DNA of 64,000 bases from JBAZWE01 sp041658605 (GCA_041658605.1 JBAZZU010000004.1:31572-95571), one strand, 5' to 3'. Shown: positions 44,005 to 52,230, numbered from the stretch's first letter. Notes: generated by a model not told the origin, from the letters alone. Translations and numbers: made by a program.

Positions 44005-44688
44005 TCAGGTTTGTCCACGCGCCCGGTGGGAACCCGCCGCCGACGCGATATAGATTGCCGCCAGAACCGCGAATATATACGCCTGTATCTGGCCGATGAG
44101 CAGCCCGAACATCTTCATCACCACGGGCAGGAAAAAGGGGATGATGGCCAGCAGCGCTCCGGCGATCATCGACTCGCTCATGATACTGCCGAAAAGCCGG
44201 ACGGCCAGGGTCAGAGTGCGGGTGAAATCCCCGAGGATATGCATGGGCAGCATCAGCGGCGACGGTTCGATATAGTGGCGGAGGTAGCCCCAGATACCCC
44301 GGGTGGAGATGCTATAGAAAGGCACCGCGAAAAACACGCAGAGTGCCAGCGCCGCCGTCGTGGAAAGCGAACCGGTGGGGGGCCGGTATTCGGGGATGAC
44401 GATCAACAGGTTGGAAAAAGAGATAAACAGGAACAGGGTTCCCAGGAACGGCAGATAGCGGTTGATGTCCGGGCCGATGATCTCACGGATATGGTTGCGC
44501 ATCAAAGTCACTACCGCTTCGAAGATGTTCTGCCAGCGGCTGAGCGGTGGGTGTACCTTGAGGCTGCGCGTGGCCAGCCAGGCGCAGAGCACGATAAGAC
44601 CCATCACACCCCAGGTGAAAAGGATGGTCAGGTTGAGGTTGACCACTCCCCAGCTCCAGATAACAGTTGTGTCGGGGCTGATCTCCAT
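44005..44688 (-). CDS. atpB: N-type ATPase a subunit
   Basis: This 227-aa membrane stator protein has the essential Arg in 'LTLAVRLFGSIMSESM' on the penultimate helices and 'FLGTLFLFISFSNLL'. It forms the ion half-channels against the c-ring. The gene follows atpR by 1 bp and precedes atpE by 22 bp. Confidence 0.92.
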   Translation of the reverse strand: MEISPDTTVIWSWGVVNLNLTILFTWGVMGLIVLCAWLATRSLKVHPPLSRWQNIFEAVVTLMRNHIREIIGPDINRYLPFLGTLFLFISFSNLLIVIPEYRPPTGSLSTTAALALCVFFAVPFYSISTRGIWGYLRHYIEPSPLMLPMHILGDFTRTLTLAVRLFGSIMSESMIAGALLAIIPFFLPVVMKMFGLLIGQIQAYIFAVLAAIYIASAAGSHRARGQT

Positions 44689-44689
44689 C

Positions 44690-44995
44690 TCAGCAACCTT
44701 TGTCCGTTCCGGGGAGCGCCAGCTTCGGCTTTCCCCAGCGGTGGACGAGGATCATGCGTGCGGCGATGAAGGCGGCCGTGCAGATCAGGATGCCCTGCAG
44801 CCCCGCGGCCCTGGCGATCAGGATGAAACCGGCCAGGCACAGTGCCAGCCGTCCCAGGTAGCTGCCCAGCGTCAGGAAGGCGGCCTGCCTCGATGCAGCC
44901 AGGCGGCGCAGAGTCAGCCACAGGCCGCCGAAATACAGGATCCCAAGGGCGAGGCCGGCGAAAACCGGCAGAATTATGTTTTGTAGAGCCGTCAT
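44690..44995 (-). CDS. atpR: N-ATPase-specific membrane protein AtpR
   Basis: This 101-aa protein of about three membrane spans starts 'MTALQNIILPVFAGLALGILYFGGLW' and has 'LAGFILIARAAG'. AtpR is found only in N-ATPase operons, directly before atpB, and is thought to help c-ring assembly. The start overlaps the atpQ stop by four bases (ATGA). Confidence 0.85.
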   Translation of the reverse strand: MTALQNIILPVFAGLALGILYFGGLWLTLRRLAASRQAAFLTLGSYLGRLALCLAGFILIARAAGLQGILICTAAFIAARMILVHRWGKPKLALPGTDKGC

Positions 44996-45426
44996 CTGTC
45001 TCCTCCATGGTCATGGTGGCGTATCCAGTACCAGGCGTTAAGGCACCCGAGAATGAGTCCGGCCGCCATCAGCGTCAGCGTCCAGGAAAAGCCGGTCGGG
45101 TACCGGTTATCTATCCAGTTGCCTATAGCGAGGCCCGCCAGGGTGGGGACGACCACCGACCAGCCGGTCAGGTTGAAGCGCATGAAGTCGTACCAGAAGC
45201 GGCTCTGGTCGCGCTCCCGGGAGCCGGCGCCAGCGGTGTTTTTTCCTCCCTGGCCCGGGCCAGCCGAATCTACACCGCGCCGGCGCTCTGCCACGCGGCG
45301 CTCGCCGATGCGCCGGTCGCTGCCGCGCCGCTCCTCGCCGCGATAGCCCTCATCAGAATGCGAGCGTTGCGCGCCGCCGGGACCATGTTCCTTCTCAGGC
45401 CTGTCATCAGTCGTCGCGTTGGTCAT
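44992..45426 (-). CDS. atpQ: N-ATPase-associated AtpQ/AtpI-like membrane protein with Arg-rich N-terminus
   Basis: This 144-aa protein has two membrane helices (about 85-105 and 113-133, 'GWSVVVPTLAGLAIGNWID') as in AtpI/AtpQ. The first 75 residues are an unusual soluble extension rich in Arg ('RGEERRGSDRRIGERRVAE'). It overlaps atpC by 20 bp. A shorter true start after this extension cannot be excluded, but the frame is open and coupled from 45426. Confidence 0.8.
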   Translation of the reverse strand: MTNATTDDRPEKEHGPGGAQRSHSDEGYRGEERRGSDRRIGERRVAERRRGVDSAGPGQGGKNTAGAGSRERDQSRFWYDFMRFNLTGWSVVVPTLAGLAIGNWIDNRYPTGFSWTLTLMAAGLILGCLNAWYWIRHHDHGGDR

Positions 45427-45805
45427 CGGTATCCTCTCCCAACAGTTGCTTCATGAACTCGCTTTCCAGTTCCGCGACGATGCCGCGGCATCTGCTTTCC
45501 GCGTCATCCTGAGGCAGGGACGGCATTCGCATGGCCTTCCCTTCGACTTCCGCAGGCCGGCCGATTGCGAAACGGGTGGCCACCAGCACCTCGCTGGAAC
45601 ATTTGACAAGGGTGCCCTCGTCGATGGCGAGGGAGACTTCGCGGCCGCCTTCATCTTCATATGACAGGATGCCGGGAACCAGCGCCGAGACGAAATCCAC
45701 ATGATGGGGCAGCAGGCAGAAATAGCCCCTGGGGCTTTTCGCCACTATCTTGTCGACCTCCAGGTCGACGATTACTTTGGCCGGTACAAAAACTTTGAGT
45801 CTCAT
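45407..45805 (-). CDS. atpC: N-type ATPase epsilon subunit
   Basis: This 132-aa beta-sandwich subunit starts 'MRLKVFVPAKVIVD' and includes 'GYFCLLPHHVDFVSALVPGIL', then a short helical tail. I use ATG 45805, preceded by GGAGGCGATGAGGCC. ATG 45826 is also in frame and adds seven residues. It links the gamma stalk to the c-ring. Confidence 0.9.
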   Translation of the reverse strand: MRLKVFVPAKVIVDLEVDKIVAKSPRGYFCLLPHHVDFVSALVPGILSYEDEGGREVSLAIDEGTLVKCSSEVLVATRFAIGRPAEVEGKAMRMPSLPQDDAESRCRGIVAELESEFMKQLLGEDTDDQRDD

Positions 45806-45827
45806 GGCCTCATCGCCTCCATCCATG

Positions 45828-47204
45828 TCATGACTGTTTCACCTCGTTGATGCCGCCAATCATGTACAGCGCCTTTTCCGGGCGGCCCGAAAACTCGTCG
45901 TTCAGTATCCGCTCGCAGCCGTCCAGGGTCTCTTCCAGCTCGGCGAAGCGGCCTTCGAGACCGGTAAACTGCTCGGTCATGAAGAATGGTTGGGTGAGGA
46001 AACGCTCCAGCCGCCGCGCCCGGTGTACCGTTCTCTGGTTCTCATGGGAAAGTTCCTCCAGCCCCAGCATGGCGATGATGTCTTTCAGTTCCTCGTATTC
46101 CGCGAGCGTCTTGCGCATCTCCCGGGCTATCCGGTAATGCTTTTCCGAGACCACAGTCGGGTTCAGCATCTTCGAATGGGACTGTAGCGGGTCGACCGCC
46201 GGGTAGAGACCCTGGCTGGCCCGCTGGCGGGAGAGCACGATCGATGCTGAAAGGTGGCCGAAAGTGTGCGAGGCCGCCGGATCGGTGAAGTCATCCGCAG
46301 GCACGTAGACCGCCTGGATCGAGGTGATGGCTCCGGTTGGGGTGCTGCAGATCCGTTCCTCCAGCTCGGCCAGCTCCGTCGCCAGGGTCGGTTGGTAACC
46401 CACGCGGGACGGCATCTGTCCCATGAGGCCGGAGACCTCGGAACCGGCCTGGATGAAGCGGAAGATGTTGTCGATCAGCAGCAGTACGTCCTGGCGGGCG
46501 TCGTCCCTGAAATACTCGGCCATGGTCAGCGCCGCGTGGCCCACCCGGAAGCGGGCGCCGGGCTGCTCGTTCATCTGGCTGAAGATGAGGACGGCGTTGT
46601 CGAGAACACCTGCTTCGCGGATCTCGCGGTAGAGCTCCTCGCCTTCGCGGGAGCGCTCGCCGATGCCGCAGAAGAGGCTGACCCCCTCGTGCTTCCCGGC
46701 CATATTGTGGATCATCTCCATGATCAGCACTGTCTTGCCGACGCCGGCGCCGCCGAAAAGACCGGCCTTGCCGCCCAGTTCAAGGGGCGAGAGTACGTCG
46801 ATCGCCTTGATGCCGGTGGCGAAGATCTCCGCCTTGGCAGACTGCCCGGCCAGCGGCACTGGTTCGTGGTGGATCGAACGCCATGCCATATCCGCCAACT
46901 CGCCCTGCTTATCGATGGTTTCGCCGAAGACGTTGAAGGCGCGGCCCAGGAGTTCCCTGCCCACGGGTACCCGCAGGGGGCTTCCGGTATCCAGTACGGA
47001 AGCGCCGCGAGCCAGACCGCGGGCGGGTGTCAGGGCGATACCCCGCACGACCCGGGAGTTGACCTGGGTGCCGACTTCGACCACGATCTCTCCGTCCTCG
47101 CCGGCTCTCAGTTCGTTGTTGATCTCGGGCAGCCGGTGGGGAAACAGTACGTCGACGACGCTGCCGCGCACGGAAACCACGGTACCCTGGTTCGGCTCGT
47201 CCAT
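45828..47204 (-). CDS. atpD: N-type ATPase beta subunit
   Basis: This 458-aa catalytic subunit has the P-loop 'GGAGVGKTVLIMEMIHN', the catalytic 'GIGERSREGEELYREI', and 'PADDFTDPAASHTFGHL'. It is the first gene of atpDCQRBEFAG. The order, with beta and epsilon first and no delta gene, is that of laterally spread N-ATPases, which normally coexist with a standard F-ATPase elsewhere in the genome. The divergent promoter region faces the DAO-Rieske gene. Confidence 0.95.
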   Translation of the reverse strand: MDEPNQGTVVSVRGSVVDVLFPHRLPEINNELRAGEDGEIVVEVGTQVNSRVVRGIALTPARGLARGASVLDTGSPLRVPVGRELLGRAFNVFGETIDKQGELADMAWRSIHHEPVPLAGQSAKAEIFATGIKAIDVLSPLELGGKAGLFGGAGVGKTVLIMEMIHNMAGKHEGVSLFCGIGERSREGEELYREIREAGVLDNAVLIFSQMNEQPGARFRVGHAALTMAEYFRDDARQDVLLLIDNIFRFIQAGSEVSGLMGQMPSRVGYQPTLATELAELEERICSTPTGAITSIQAVYVPADDFTDPAASHTFGHLSASIVLSRQRASQGLYPAVDPLQSHSKMLNPTVVSEKHYRIAREMRKTLAEYEELKDIIAMLGLEELSHENQRTVHRARRLERFLTQPFFMTEQFTGLEGRFAELEETLDGCERILNDEFSGRPEKALYMIGGINEVKQS

Positions 47205-47488
47205 TCCGTCATCTCCAGTCGGATAATATTGCTAGTGGCAATGTGTCACTGCTGTGAGCGCATAGCCGGAATGCTGCGGCAGTTGAAAGGCAGGCTCCAA
47301 AGTAGGGCGAGCTTCCGCAGCCAGGCAAAAGCTTTTGTGATAGATTTCCCTGATTGATGGATAGACTAACCTCAAAACAAACATTCCAGGCGTCATTACT
47401 CGTAAGTCAGCAGAAAAAAAGAGAATATTTGTGCCCGAGTGTATTAAAATAGCCAGCAGTCTTTCATATGACATGAGAGGAAGCAGTT
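47205..47488. promoter_or_regulatory. Divergent promoter region of atpD and the DAO-Rieske gene
   Basis: This is a 284-bp gene-free region, AT-rich near 47390-47460. It must hold promoters in both directions. I find no convincing hexamer pair or operator. Confidence 0.35.
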
Positions 47489-48997
47489 TTAAGCGATAAC
47501 AGTGAAACAGCAAGGTGGGGCAAGGCTACATCCATATGGCTCGACACGACGCCGGAGACGAATTACGAAGCGCTGGCGGCGGGAGTCGAGGTCGATGTCG
47601 CTATTGCCGGCGGGGGAATCGCCGGCCTCATGTGCGCATATTTCCTCTTTCAGGAGGGATTGTCGGTCGCGGTCGTCGAGGCGGGAAGGATCGTCGAGAA
47701 CGTAACCGGATTTACCACAGGCAAGATTACTTCTCAACACGGTTTGATCTACGGTGAGCTTGCCGAAAGACTCGGCATCAAAAACGCCCGTCTCTACGGG
47801 GAGGCAAACCAGGCGGCGCTGGAGAAGCTCGCCAGCCTGATAGATGACAAGTGGATTCCCTGTGATTTCAGGCGGACCAGCGCCTACCTGTTTACGGAGA
47901 AAGAAGAGAACCTCGAAATCATCAGGGCCGAAGCCCGGGCAGCGCAGGCTGCCGGATTACCGGCTTCCTTTGTTGACGAGACACCGCTGCCATTCGCGCG
48001 CGGCGCCGTCTGTTTCAAAGACCAGGCCCGGTTCCATCCGCGCAAGCTGCTTTTGTCCCTCGCCGGAGAGATCACCACCGGCGGCGGTTATATCTTCGAG
48101 AACACGCGGGCGCTCGATATCGGGGACGACAGTTATCCGGAGCTTGTGACCGACCGCGGCACCATCCAGGCCGACCGCGTCGTCGTCGCCACCAACACTC
48201 CCTTTTACCGCGCCGACGAGTTTACTTCCAGGCTGACGCCGACCCGCTCCCATGTCCTCGGTCTGCGTCTCAACGGGACGATACCAAAAGGACTGCATTA
48301 CGGCATCGACGGTAACGGGCAATCCATCCGCAGACAGCCGATGAAGGAGGGGGCGTTGCTGATGGTGGGAAGTTGGTTCAAGGACAAGACCATCGACGAT
48401 GTTACCCTGCAGTACGAGAAGATCGAGCAGATCGCATGGTCTCAGTTCGACGTGGGTTCCATCGATTATCACTGGTGGACCAGGGACTTAAAGACACCCG
48501 ACCGGCTGCCGTTCATCGGCAGGATGCCCGGTTCGGAGAACATTTATATGGCCGCCGGCTTTGGAGGTTGGGGTATGACGACCAGCGTGGTGGCCGCCAC
48601 CGTCATTGCCGACCTGATTGCCGGCCGCGACAATCCGGGGGCGGCGCTTTTTGATCCGGCGAGGGATACGGGGGAATCCACGTCAGTGTCCATGCCGTCG
48701 AATATAAAAGAGGAGGGTGGCCCCAAAGAGGCAGAGGGGCGTTCAGACATGGAAGAACTCAATAATGGTGAAGGCATGGTAATCGACATGGACGGCGTGA
48801 AGGTTGCCGTCTACAGGGACGACGAGGGGAACATCTCAGGCCACGCTGCAAAATGCACGCACATGGGCTGCGTCGTCGATTTCAACCCGCAGGAAAAAAC
48901 CTGGGACTGCCCCTGCCATGGTTCGCGCTACAGTGCTGACGGCAAGGTCATCCAGGGCCCGGCGTCAGTCGATCTGGAAAAGGTCGAACTGCCCTGA
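47489..48997 (+). CDS. FAD-dependent (DAO) oxidoreductase fused to a C-terminal Rieske domain
   Basis: The frame gives about 502 aa: an FAD Rossmann motif 'VAIAGGGIAGLMCAYFL' (about residues 38-54), a DAO body with 'GFTTGKITSQHG' and 'PFIGRMPGSENIYMAAGFGGWG', and a Rieske [2Fe-2S] domain with 'CTHMGC' and 'CPCHGSRYSADG'. Such fusions are common in bacteria and their substrate is unknown. The start is odd. The first in-frame ATG (47630) falls inside the FAD motif, and no ATG/GTG/TTG lies between it and the in-frame stop at 47474. The best-placed start is TTA at 47489 after GAGAGGAAGCAGTT, where TTG would be expected. Confidence 0.85.
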   Translation, partial: LSDNSETARWGKATSIWLDTTPETNYEALAAGVEVDVAIAGGGIAGLMCAYFLFQEGLSVAVVEAGRIVENVTGFTTGKITSQHGLIYGELAERLGIKNARLYGEANQAALEKLASLIDDKWIPCDFRRTSAYLFTEKEENLEIIRAEARAAQAAGLPASFVDETPLPFARGAVCFKDQARFHPRKLLLSLAGEITTGGGYIFENTRALDIGDDSYPELVTDRGTIQADRVVVATNTPFYRADEFTSRLTPTRSHVLGLRLNGTIPKGLHYGIDGNGQSIRRQPMKEGALLMVGSWFKDKTIDDVTLQYEKIEQIAWSQFDVGSIDYHWWTRDLKTPDRLPFIGRMPGSENIYMAAGFGGWGMTTSVVAATVIADLIAGRDNPGAALFDPARDTGESTSVSMPSNIKEEGGPKEAEGRSDMEELNNGEGMVIDMDGVKVAVYRDDEGNISGHAAKCTHMGCVVDFNPQEKTWDCPCHGSRYSADGKVIQGPASVDLEKVELP

Positions 48998-49424
48998 GTG
49001 GCGGGCGCTGTCGGCATGTTACTCGCGGACCCGAATGGCGGATGCAATAGCTGATACGCGGCGCTGATCGACCCGGCGAGGATAAAACGGAAGTTTTTTG
49101 ACCCGGCAGCCCGAGCAATGGATACATGTTTGTCGTCCCCGACGCTCGAACTGCGCGGCACAAAGCCTGAGCTGTTTTTATGCCGGACTCTCCGCTCCAC
49201 TGACTTCAAGCTGATGACCAGGTGACTATGTCGAGAATCTGGTTTTGATCTCACATCTGAGTAATCGGAATCCTTATGCGACCATAAGCGTCTAAACAAT
49301 CGTATATTTATATACCCCCCTAGGTATCACGTATGATTCTGGTGGATACAGGTTTTCTCTCTGGACGTGTGGGTACCTTTGGGGCACGGAATCTATAAGC
49401 TTCAAACCCCAAGGGGGACTCATC
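48998..49424 (+). promoter_or_regulatory. Gene-free region upstream of the SQR-like gene
   Basis: This 427-bp region contains no supported ORF. Its last 130 bp turn AT-rich (TATATTTATATA at 49302-49313) and include a CsoR/CstR-like palindrome at 49312-49327. A purine-rich stretch (CCCAAGGGGGACTCATC) precedes the SQR ATG. Confidence 0.5.
49312..49327. promoter_or_regulatory. CsoR/CstR-like palindromic operator
   Basis: 'ATACCCCCCTAGGTAT' has matching ATACC/GGTAT arms around a C-rich core, the general form of operators bound by CsoR-family copper or persulfide (CstR) repressors. It overlaps the AT-rich promoter zone 98 bp before the SQR-like gene. Assignment to CstR is inferred from the target gene. 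No such repressor gene lies in the window. Confidence 0.5.
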
Positions 49425-50630
49425 ATGTCTAAGGTAGTCGTCATAGGAGGCAGTTTTGCCGGTCTTACGGGAGCGCTGGAAGCAAAGCGCAAACTGGGCT
49501 CCACGACCGAGGTAATCCTCATCTCCAAAACGGATAGCTTTGTCTATATCCCTTCACTGATCTGGGTTCCTTTCGGCTGGAGGACGGTCAAGGACATCAC
49601 AATTCCTCTCAAGCCCGTTCTTGAGAAGCACGGTGTGAAATTTATCCAGACCGAGGTATCAAAGGTCGATCCGGAAAACAACAAGGTCATTACCAGCGAT
49701 GGTGAGATCGATTACGATTACCTGCTGGTCGCGTCCGGTGTCAGCACCCGTTTTGATCTGATCGAAGGCCTGGGGCCCGACAAGAACACTTATTCGGTCT
49801 GCACGCCGAGTCACGCCGAGGAGGCGGGTGCGGGCTGGCAGAAGCTGATCAGCGATCCGGGACCGGTGGTTATCGGAGCTTCCCAGGGCGCCAGCTGCAT
49901 GGGAGCAGGTTACGAGTTCCTCTTCAACCTGGAATATGCCGCGCGCAAGGCCGGTATCCGTGACAAGGTCGACATCACCTGGATTACTCCTGAGCCTTTC
50001 CTGGCGCACTTCGGCATCGGTGGAATGGCCGGCGGAGAGGCCATGCTCAAGTCATTCATGAAGATATTCAATATCAACTATATTGTAAATTCCGAGATCG
50101 AGAAGATCACGGGGACGGATGTAGTGCTCAAGGACGGAAGGAAGCTGCCCTACAAATACTCGATGATTATCCCGCCGTTCAACGGCGCGAAATACGTCAA
50201 GGAGTCCGGCGACCTCGGGGATGAAAAGGGCTTTATTCCTATCGATGACACCTACCGCCACAAGAAGTACGCGAACGTCTTTGCGGCGGGGCTGGCGGTA
50301 GCCGTACCGCTGCCATGGTCGACGCCGGTGGCGCTGGGTATTCCCAAGACGGGATTTCCTTCTGAGGAGAGTGCCAAGGTTGCGGCCGGCAATATCGTAC
50401 ATGTATTGCACGGCGAGACTGAGAGTCTGAAATCCAAGCCATGGGGCAGGATCCCCGGCCTCTGCGTCCTGGATGCGGGCCACAAGGAAGTTATCATCAT
50501 CAGCAACCATCTGCTAAAACCGCGCCAGTTCGCTGTGATGATGCCGAACCCGTTTGCGAATATCGGCAAGCGTCTTTTGGAGAAATACTTCCTCTGGAAG
50601 ACGCGCCGCGGAATATCCTATCTGTTATAA
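49425..50630 (+). CDS. Sulfide:quinone oxidoreductase-like flavoprotein
   Basis: This 401-aa protein has the FAD motif 'VVIGGSFAGLTGALEAKR' at the N-terminus. Three cysteines, C126, C158 ('GASQGASCMGAGYEF') and C347 ('GLCVLDAG'), lie at nearly the same places as the three redox cysteines of characterised SQRs. The C-terminus has a hydrophobic/basic amphipathic segment ('IGKRLLEKYFLWKTRR') fit for membrane attachment. It would oxidise sulfide to polysulfide and reduce quinone. A strong terminator follows. A CsoR/CstR-like operator upstream fits sulfide-responsive control. Confidence 0.85.
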   Translation: MSKVVVIGGSFAGLTGALEAKRKLGSTTEVILISKTDSFVYIPSLIWVPFGWRTVKDITIPLKPVLEKHGVKFIQTEVSKVDPENNKVITSDGEIDYDYLLVASGVSTRFDLIEGLGPDKNTYSVCTPSHAEEAGAGWQKLISDPGPVVIGASQGASCMGAGYEFLFNLEYAARKAGIRDKVDITWITPEPFLAHFGIGGMAGGEAMLKSFMKIFNINYIVNSEIEKITGTDVVLKDGRKLPYKYSMIIPPFNGAKYVKESGDLGDEKGFIPIDDTYRHKKYANVFAAGLAVAVPLPWSTPVALGIPKTGFPSEESAKVAAGNIVHVLHGETESLKSKPWGRIPGLCVLDAGHKEVIIISNHLLKPRQFAVMMPNPFANIGKRLLEKYFLWKTRRGISYLL

Positions 50631-50663
50631 ACTGAGTCTCGACTGTGACGCTGACGCAATATG

Positions 50664-50692
50664 AAAACCCCCGCCAGGTGGCGGGGGTTTTT
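50664..50692 (+). terminator. Rho-independent terminator after SQR-like gene
   Basis: A 12-bp stem AAAACCCCCGCC/GGCGGGGGTTTT with loop AGGT, followed by TTTCTG. The A/T ends make it bidirectional, so it also serves the truncated ABC gene from the other side. Confidence 0.92.
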
Positions 50693-50698
50693 CTGTCC

Positions 50699-50905
50699 TC
50701 ACAGATTGCGTTTATATTGACGTTGATGCCGGCCTTCTGTTTGAAGAGCACCGCTCATGACCTCGAAGTCGATGCCCCGCAGGGCATGCACCTGGACCTC
50801 GCCGGTATCGTACGTCTTATGCAGGTTGGTAGTGCGGATGATCATCTCGCCGGCTGTGGCCGCTGCATTATTCGTTCCGGAACCCGCTATATTGCTATTA
50901 GCCAT
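50699..50905 (-). pseudogene. Truncated LolD/MacB-type ABC ATPase
   Basis: The 68-aa frame contains a normal ABC N-terminus, 'MIIRTTNLHKTYDTGEVQVH' then 'ALRGIDFEV', and stops matching just where Walker A should begin. The tail 'LQTEGRHQRQYKRNL' is unrelated and runs into the SQR terminator. Upstream signals are intact: a Shine-Dalgarno GGAGTG, a -10 TATAAT (50947-50942) and a tandem operator at 51022-51055. This looks like a 3'-deleted gene whose promoter survives, perhaps removed together with its permease. A recent deletion junction near 50755-50765 is likely. Confidence 0.75.
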
Positions 50906-51021
50906 TTTTCACTCCGATTCAAACTTGGTATGACGCGAAATATTATATCGAATTTATGAAACCGGGGTGCGCTACACAATATGTTTACAGGGTAAGCCCG
51001 GATTCAGTTTCTGGAGCATGA

Positions 51022-51055
51022 TTCTACAATGTAGAAAAGATTCTACAATGTAGAA
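51022..51055. promoter_or_regulatory. Tandem palindromic operator
   Basis: The perfect 15-bp palindrome 'TTCTACAATGTAGAA' occurs twice (51022-51036 and 51041-51055) with a 19-bp period. It lies 75-113 bp upstream of the -10 of the truncated ABC gene. The TACA-N-TGTA core resembles sites of winged-helix repressors such as the BlaI/CopY group, but the regulator is not identified. Confidence 0.65.
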
Positions 51056-51154
51056 TATTTTATCGTGCCGGGGATGTCAGGCAGGAATAGGGTCGTGGAA
51101 AAAAACAGGCTCATTGAATATGGGGAGTAGCAATTCAGCGGCGTGGCCATCACC

Positions 51155-51679
51155 TTACATGAACCGCTCGAACCGCTCCTTTTGCGCTCCGCAGATGGGA
51201 CATTTTTCCGGCGGTTCGTCGCGGCCGCAGAGGTAACCGCAGACGCGGCAGCGCCAGACCGGTTTGCTCAGCGAACTGCTTTCCGGTGCACCGCCCGGGT
51301 AAGCGCCCCGGTCGAGCGAATCCCGCGCCCGCATCCTTTCTTCCTCCGGCGGCCGGCGCTCGGGAATGGACGATACCTGCTTTTCGCCGTTCAATATGGT
51401 GTCCGACACATAAAGCGCGCAGTAGCACATGCCGTATTCGCCCAGGTCGGGGTCGCGGTAATCGCAGGGGCAGATGATGTCGAGGTCTTTTTCCTTCTCT
51501 CCGGAGGAAAGGCGGCAGGGGCATGCCCGGTAGCCGTAGCGTTTCACATTAACAAGGAGGCCTCGAACCAGGTCCCGGGTTACTTCAGTATCGGGGTTTA
51601 AATGGTATCCGGATGCTTCGGCGTCGTGCCGCAGGCGCTCGAACAGCTCATCGACTTCCTTTTCGCTGATTTCGCTCAT
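51155..51679 (-). CDS. Ferredoxin:thioredoxin reductase-like catalytic subunit fused to rubredoxin-like domain
   Basis: This 174-aa protein has the FTR beta motifs CPC (C53/C55), CPC (C70/C72) and CYC (C85/C87), which hold the [4Fe-4S] cluster and the redox disulfide. A linker and a rubredoxin-like zinc or iron knuckle follow, C144-x2-C147...C160-x2-C163 ('CRVCGYLCGRDEPPEKCPIC'). It could reduce thioredoxin- or glutaredoxin-type partners with electrons from ferredoxin or through the built-in rubredoxin-like domain. The glutaredoxin gene lies 16 bp upstream in the same operon. Confidence 0.9.
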   Translation of the reverse strand: MSEISEKEVDELFERLRHDAEASGYHLNPDTEVTRDLVRGLLVNVKRYGYRACPCRLSSGEKEKDLDIICPCDYRDPDLGEYGMCYCALYVSDTILNGEKQVSSIPERRPPEEERMRARDSLDRGAYPGGAPESSSLSKPVWRCRVCGYLCGRDEPPEKCPICGAQKERFERFM

Positions 51680-51695
51680 GGATGCTCCAGAACGG

Positions 51696-51986
51696 TCATT
51701 TCTTCAGCTCCGCCTGAAGCTCGTCGGGGCTATAGCCTATGATGCACCTGTCATCATTGATGACGATTGTGGGGAAGGTCTTACCCGGGTTCCACTTGCT
51801 GATTTCTTCCGTCGCCTCGTTCTGCTCAGGCTTATCCAGGAGATCGACATCCACGACATCGTACGCGACGCCCAGGTCGTCGAGCATCTGTTTGGTCTTG
51901 CGGCACCACATGCATGTGCTCAGCGCGTAGAGCATGATGTGCCCGTGGTCTTCGCCCTCGATGTGCCTGATGCTATTGGTGTTCAT
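51696..51986 (-). CDS. Glutaredoxin-like protein
   Basis: This 96-aa protein has a thioredoxin fold with active site 'CMWC' (in 'LYALSTCMWCRKTKQMLDDL'), 'FPTIVINDD' with cis-Pro, and 'GYSPDEL'. The N-terminal 17 residues before 'MLYALS' are extra, and ATG 51986 is supported by GAGAGGTAG upstream. It probably works with the FTR-rubredoxin protein encoded just downstream, which gives a ferredoxin-linked and possibly glutathione-independent disulfide reduction path. The pairing is an inference from adjacency. Confidence 0.9.
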   Translation of the reverse strand: MNTNSIRHIEGEDHGHIMLYALSTCMWCRKTKQMLDDLGVAYDVVDVDLLDKPEQNEATEEISKWNPGKTFPTIVINDDRCIIGYSPDELQAELKK

Positions 51987-52230
51987 ATATCTACCATCTA
52001 CCTCTCGCAGGATTTATATCGCTGATGAATTATCTGTCAACAGCCGCATTCGTTTTCAATACCATTTCCGGAGGATTTTAAACACCGGAGGAATCGCTGA
52101 ATGGAGTTTGATCTTTTCGCACAGTCTGGTTTTTGTACAGGATTGGCAATCGAGGGCGGGGTCTGAGTCAGCGAACAACGTCCGGGCTCTGGTTTGAGTA
52201 TCAGAGCCGGGCTGTGAATTCCGGAAGTTA

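Noticed and set aside
48928..49299. Minus-strand frame between the DAO-Rieske and SQR-like genes
   Set aside because: Its composition is Ser/Arg-rich, it overlaps the Rieske coding end, and no ribosome-binding site or family is seen.
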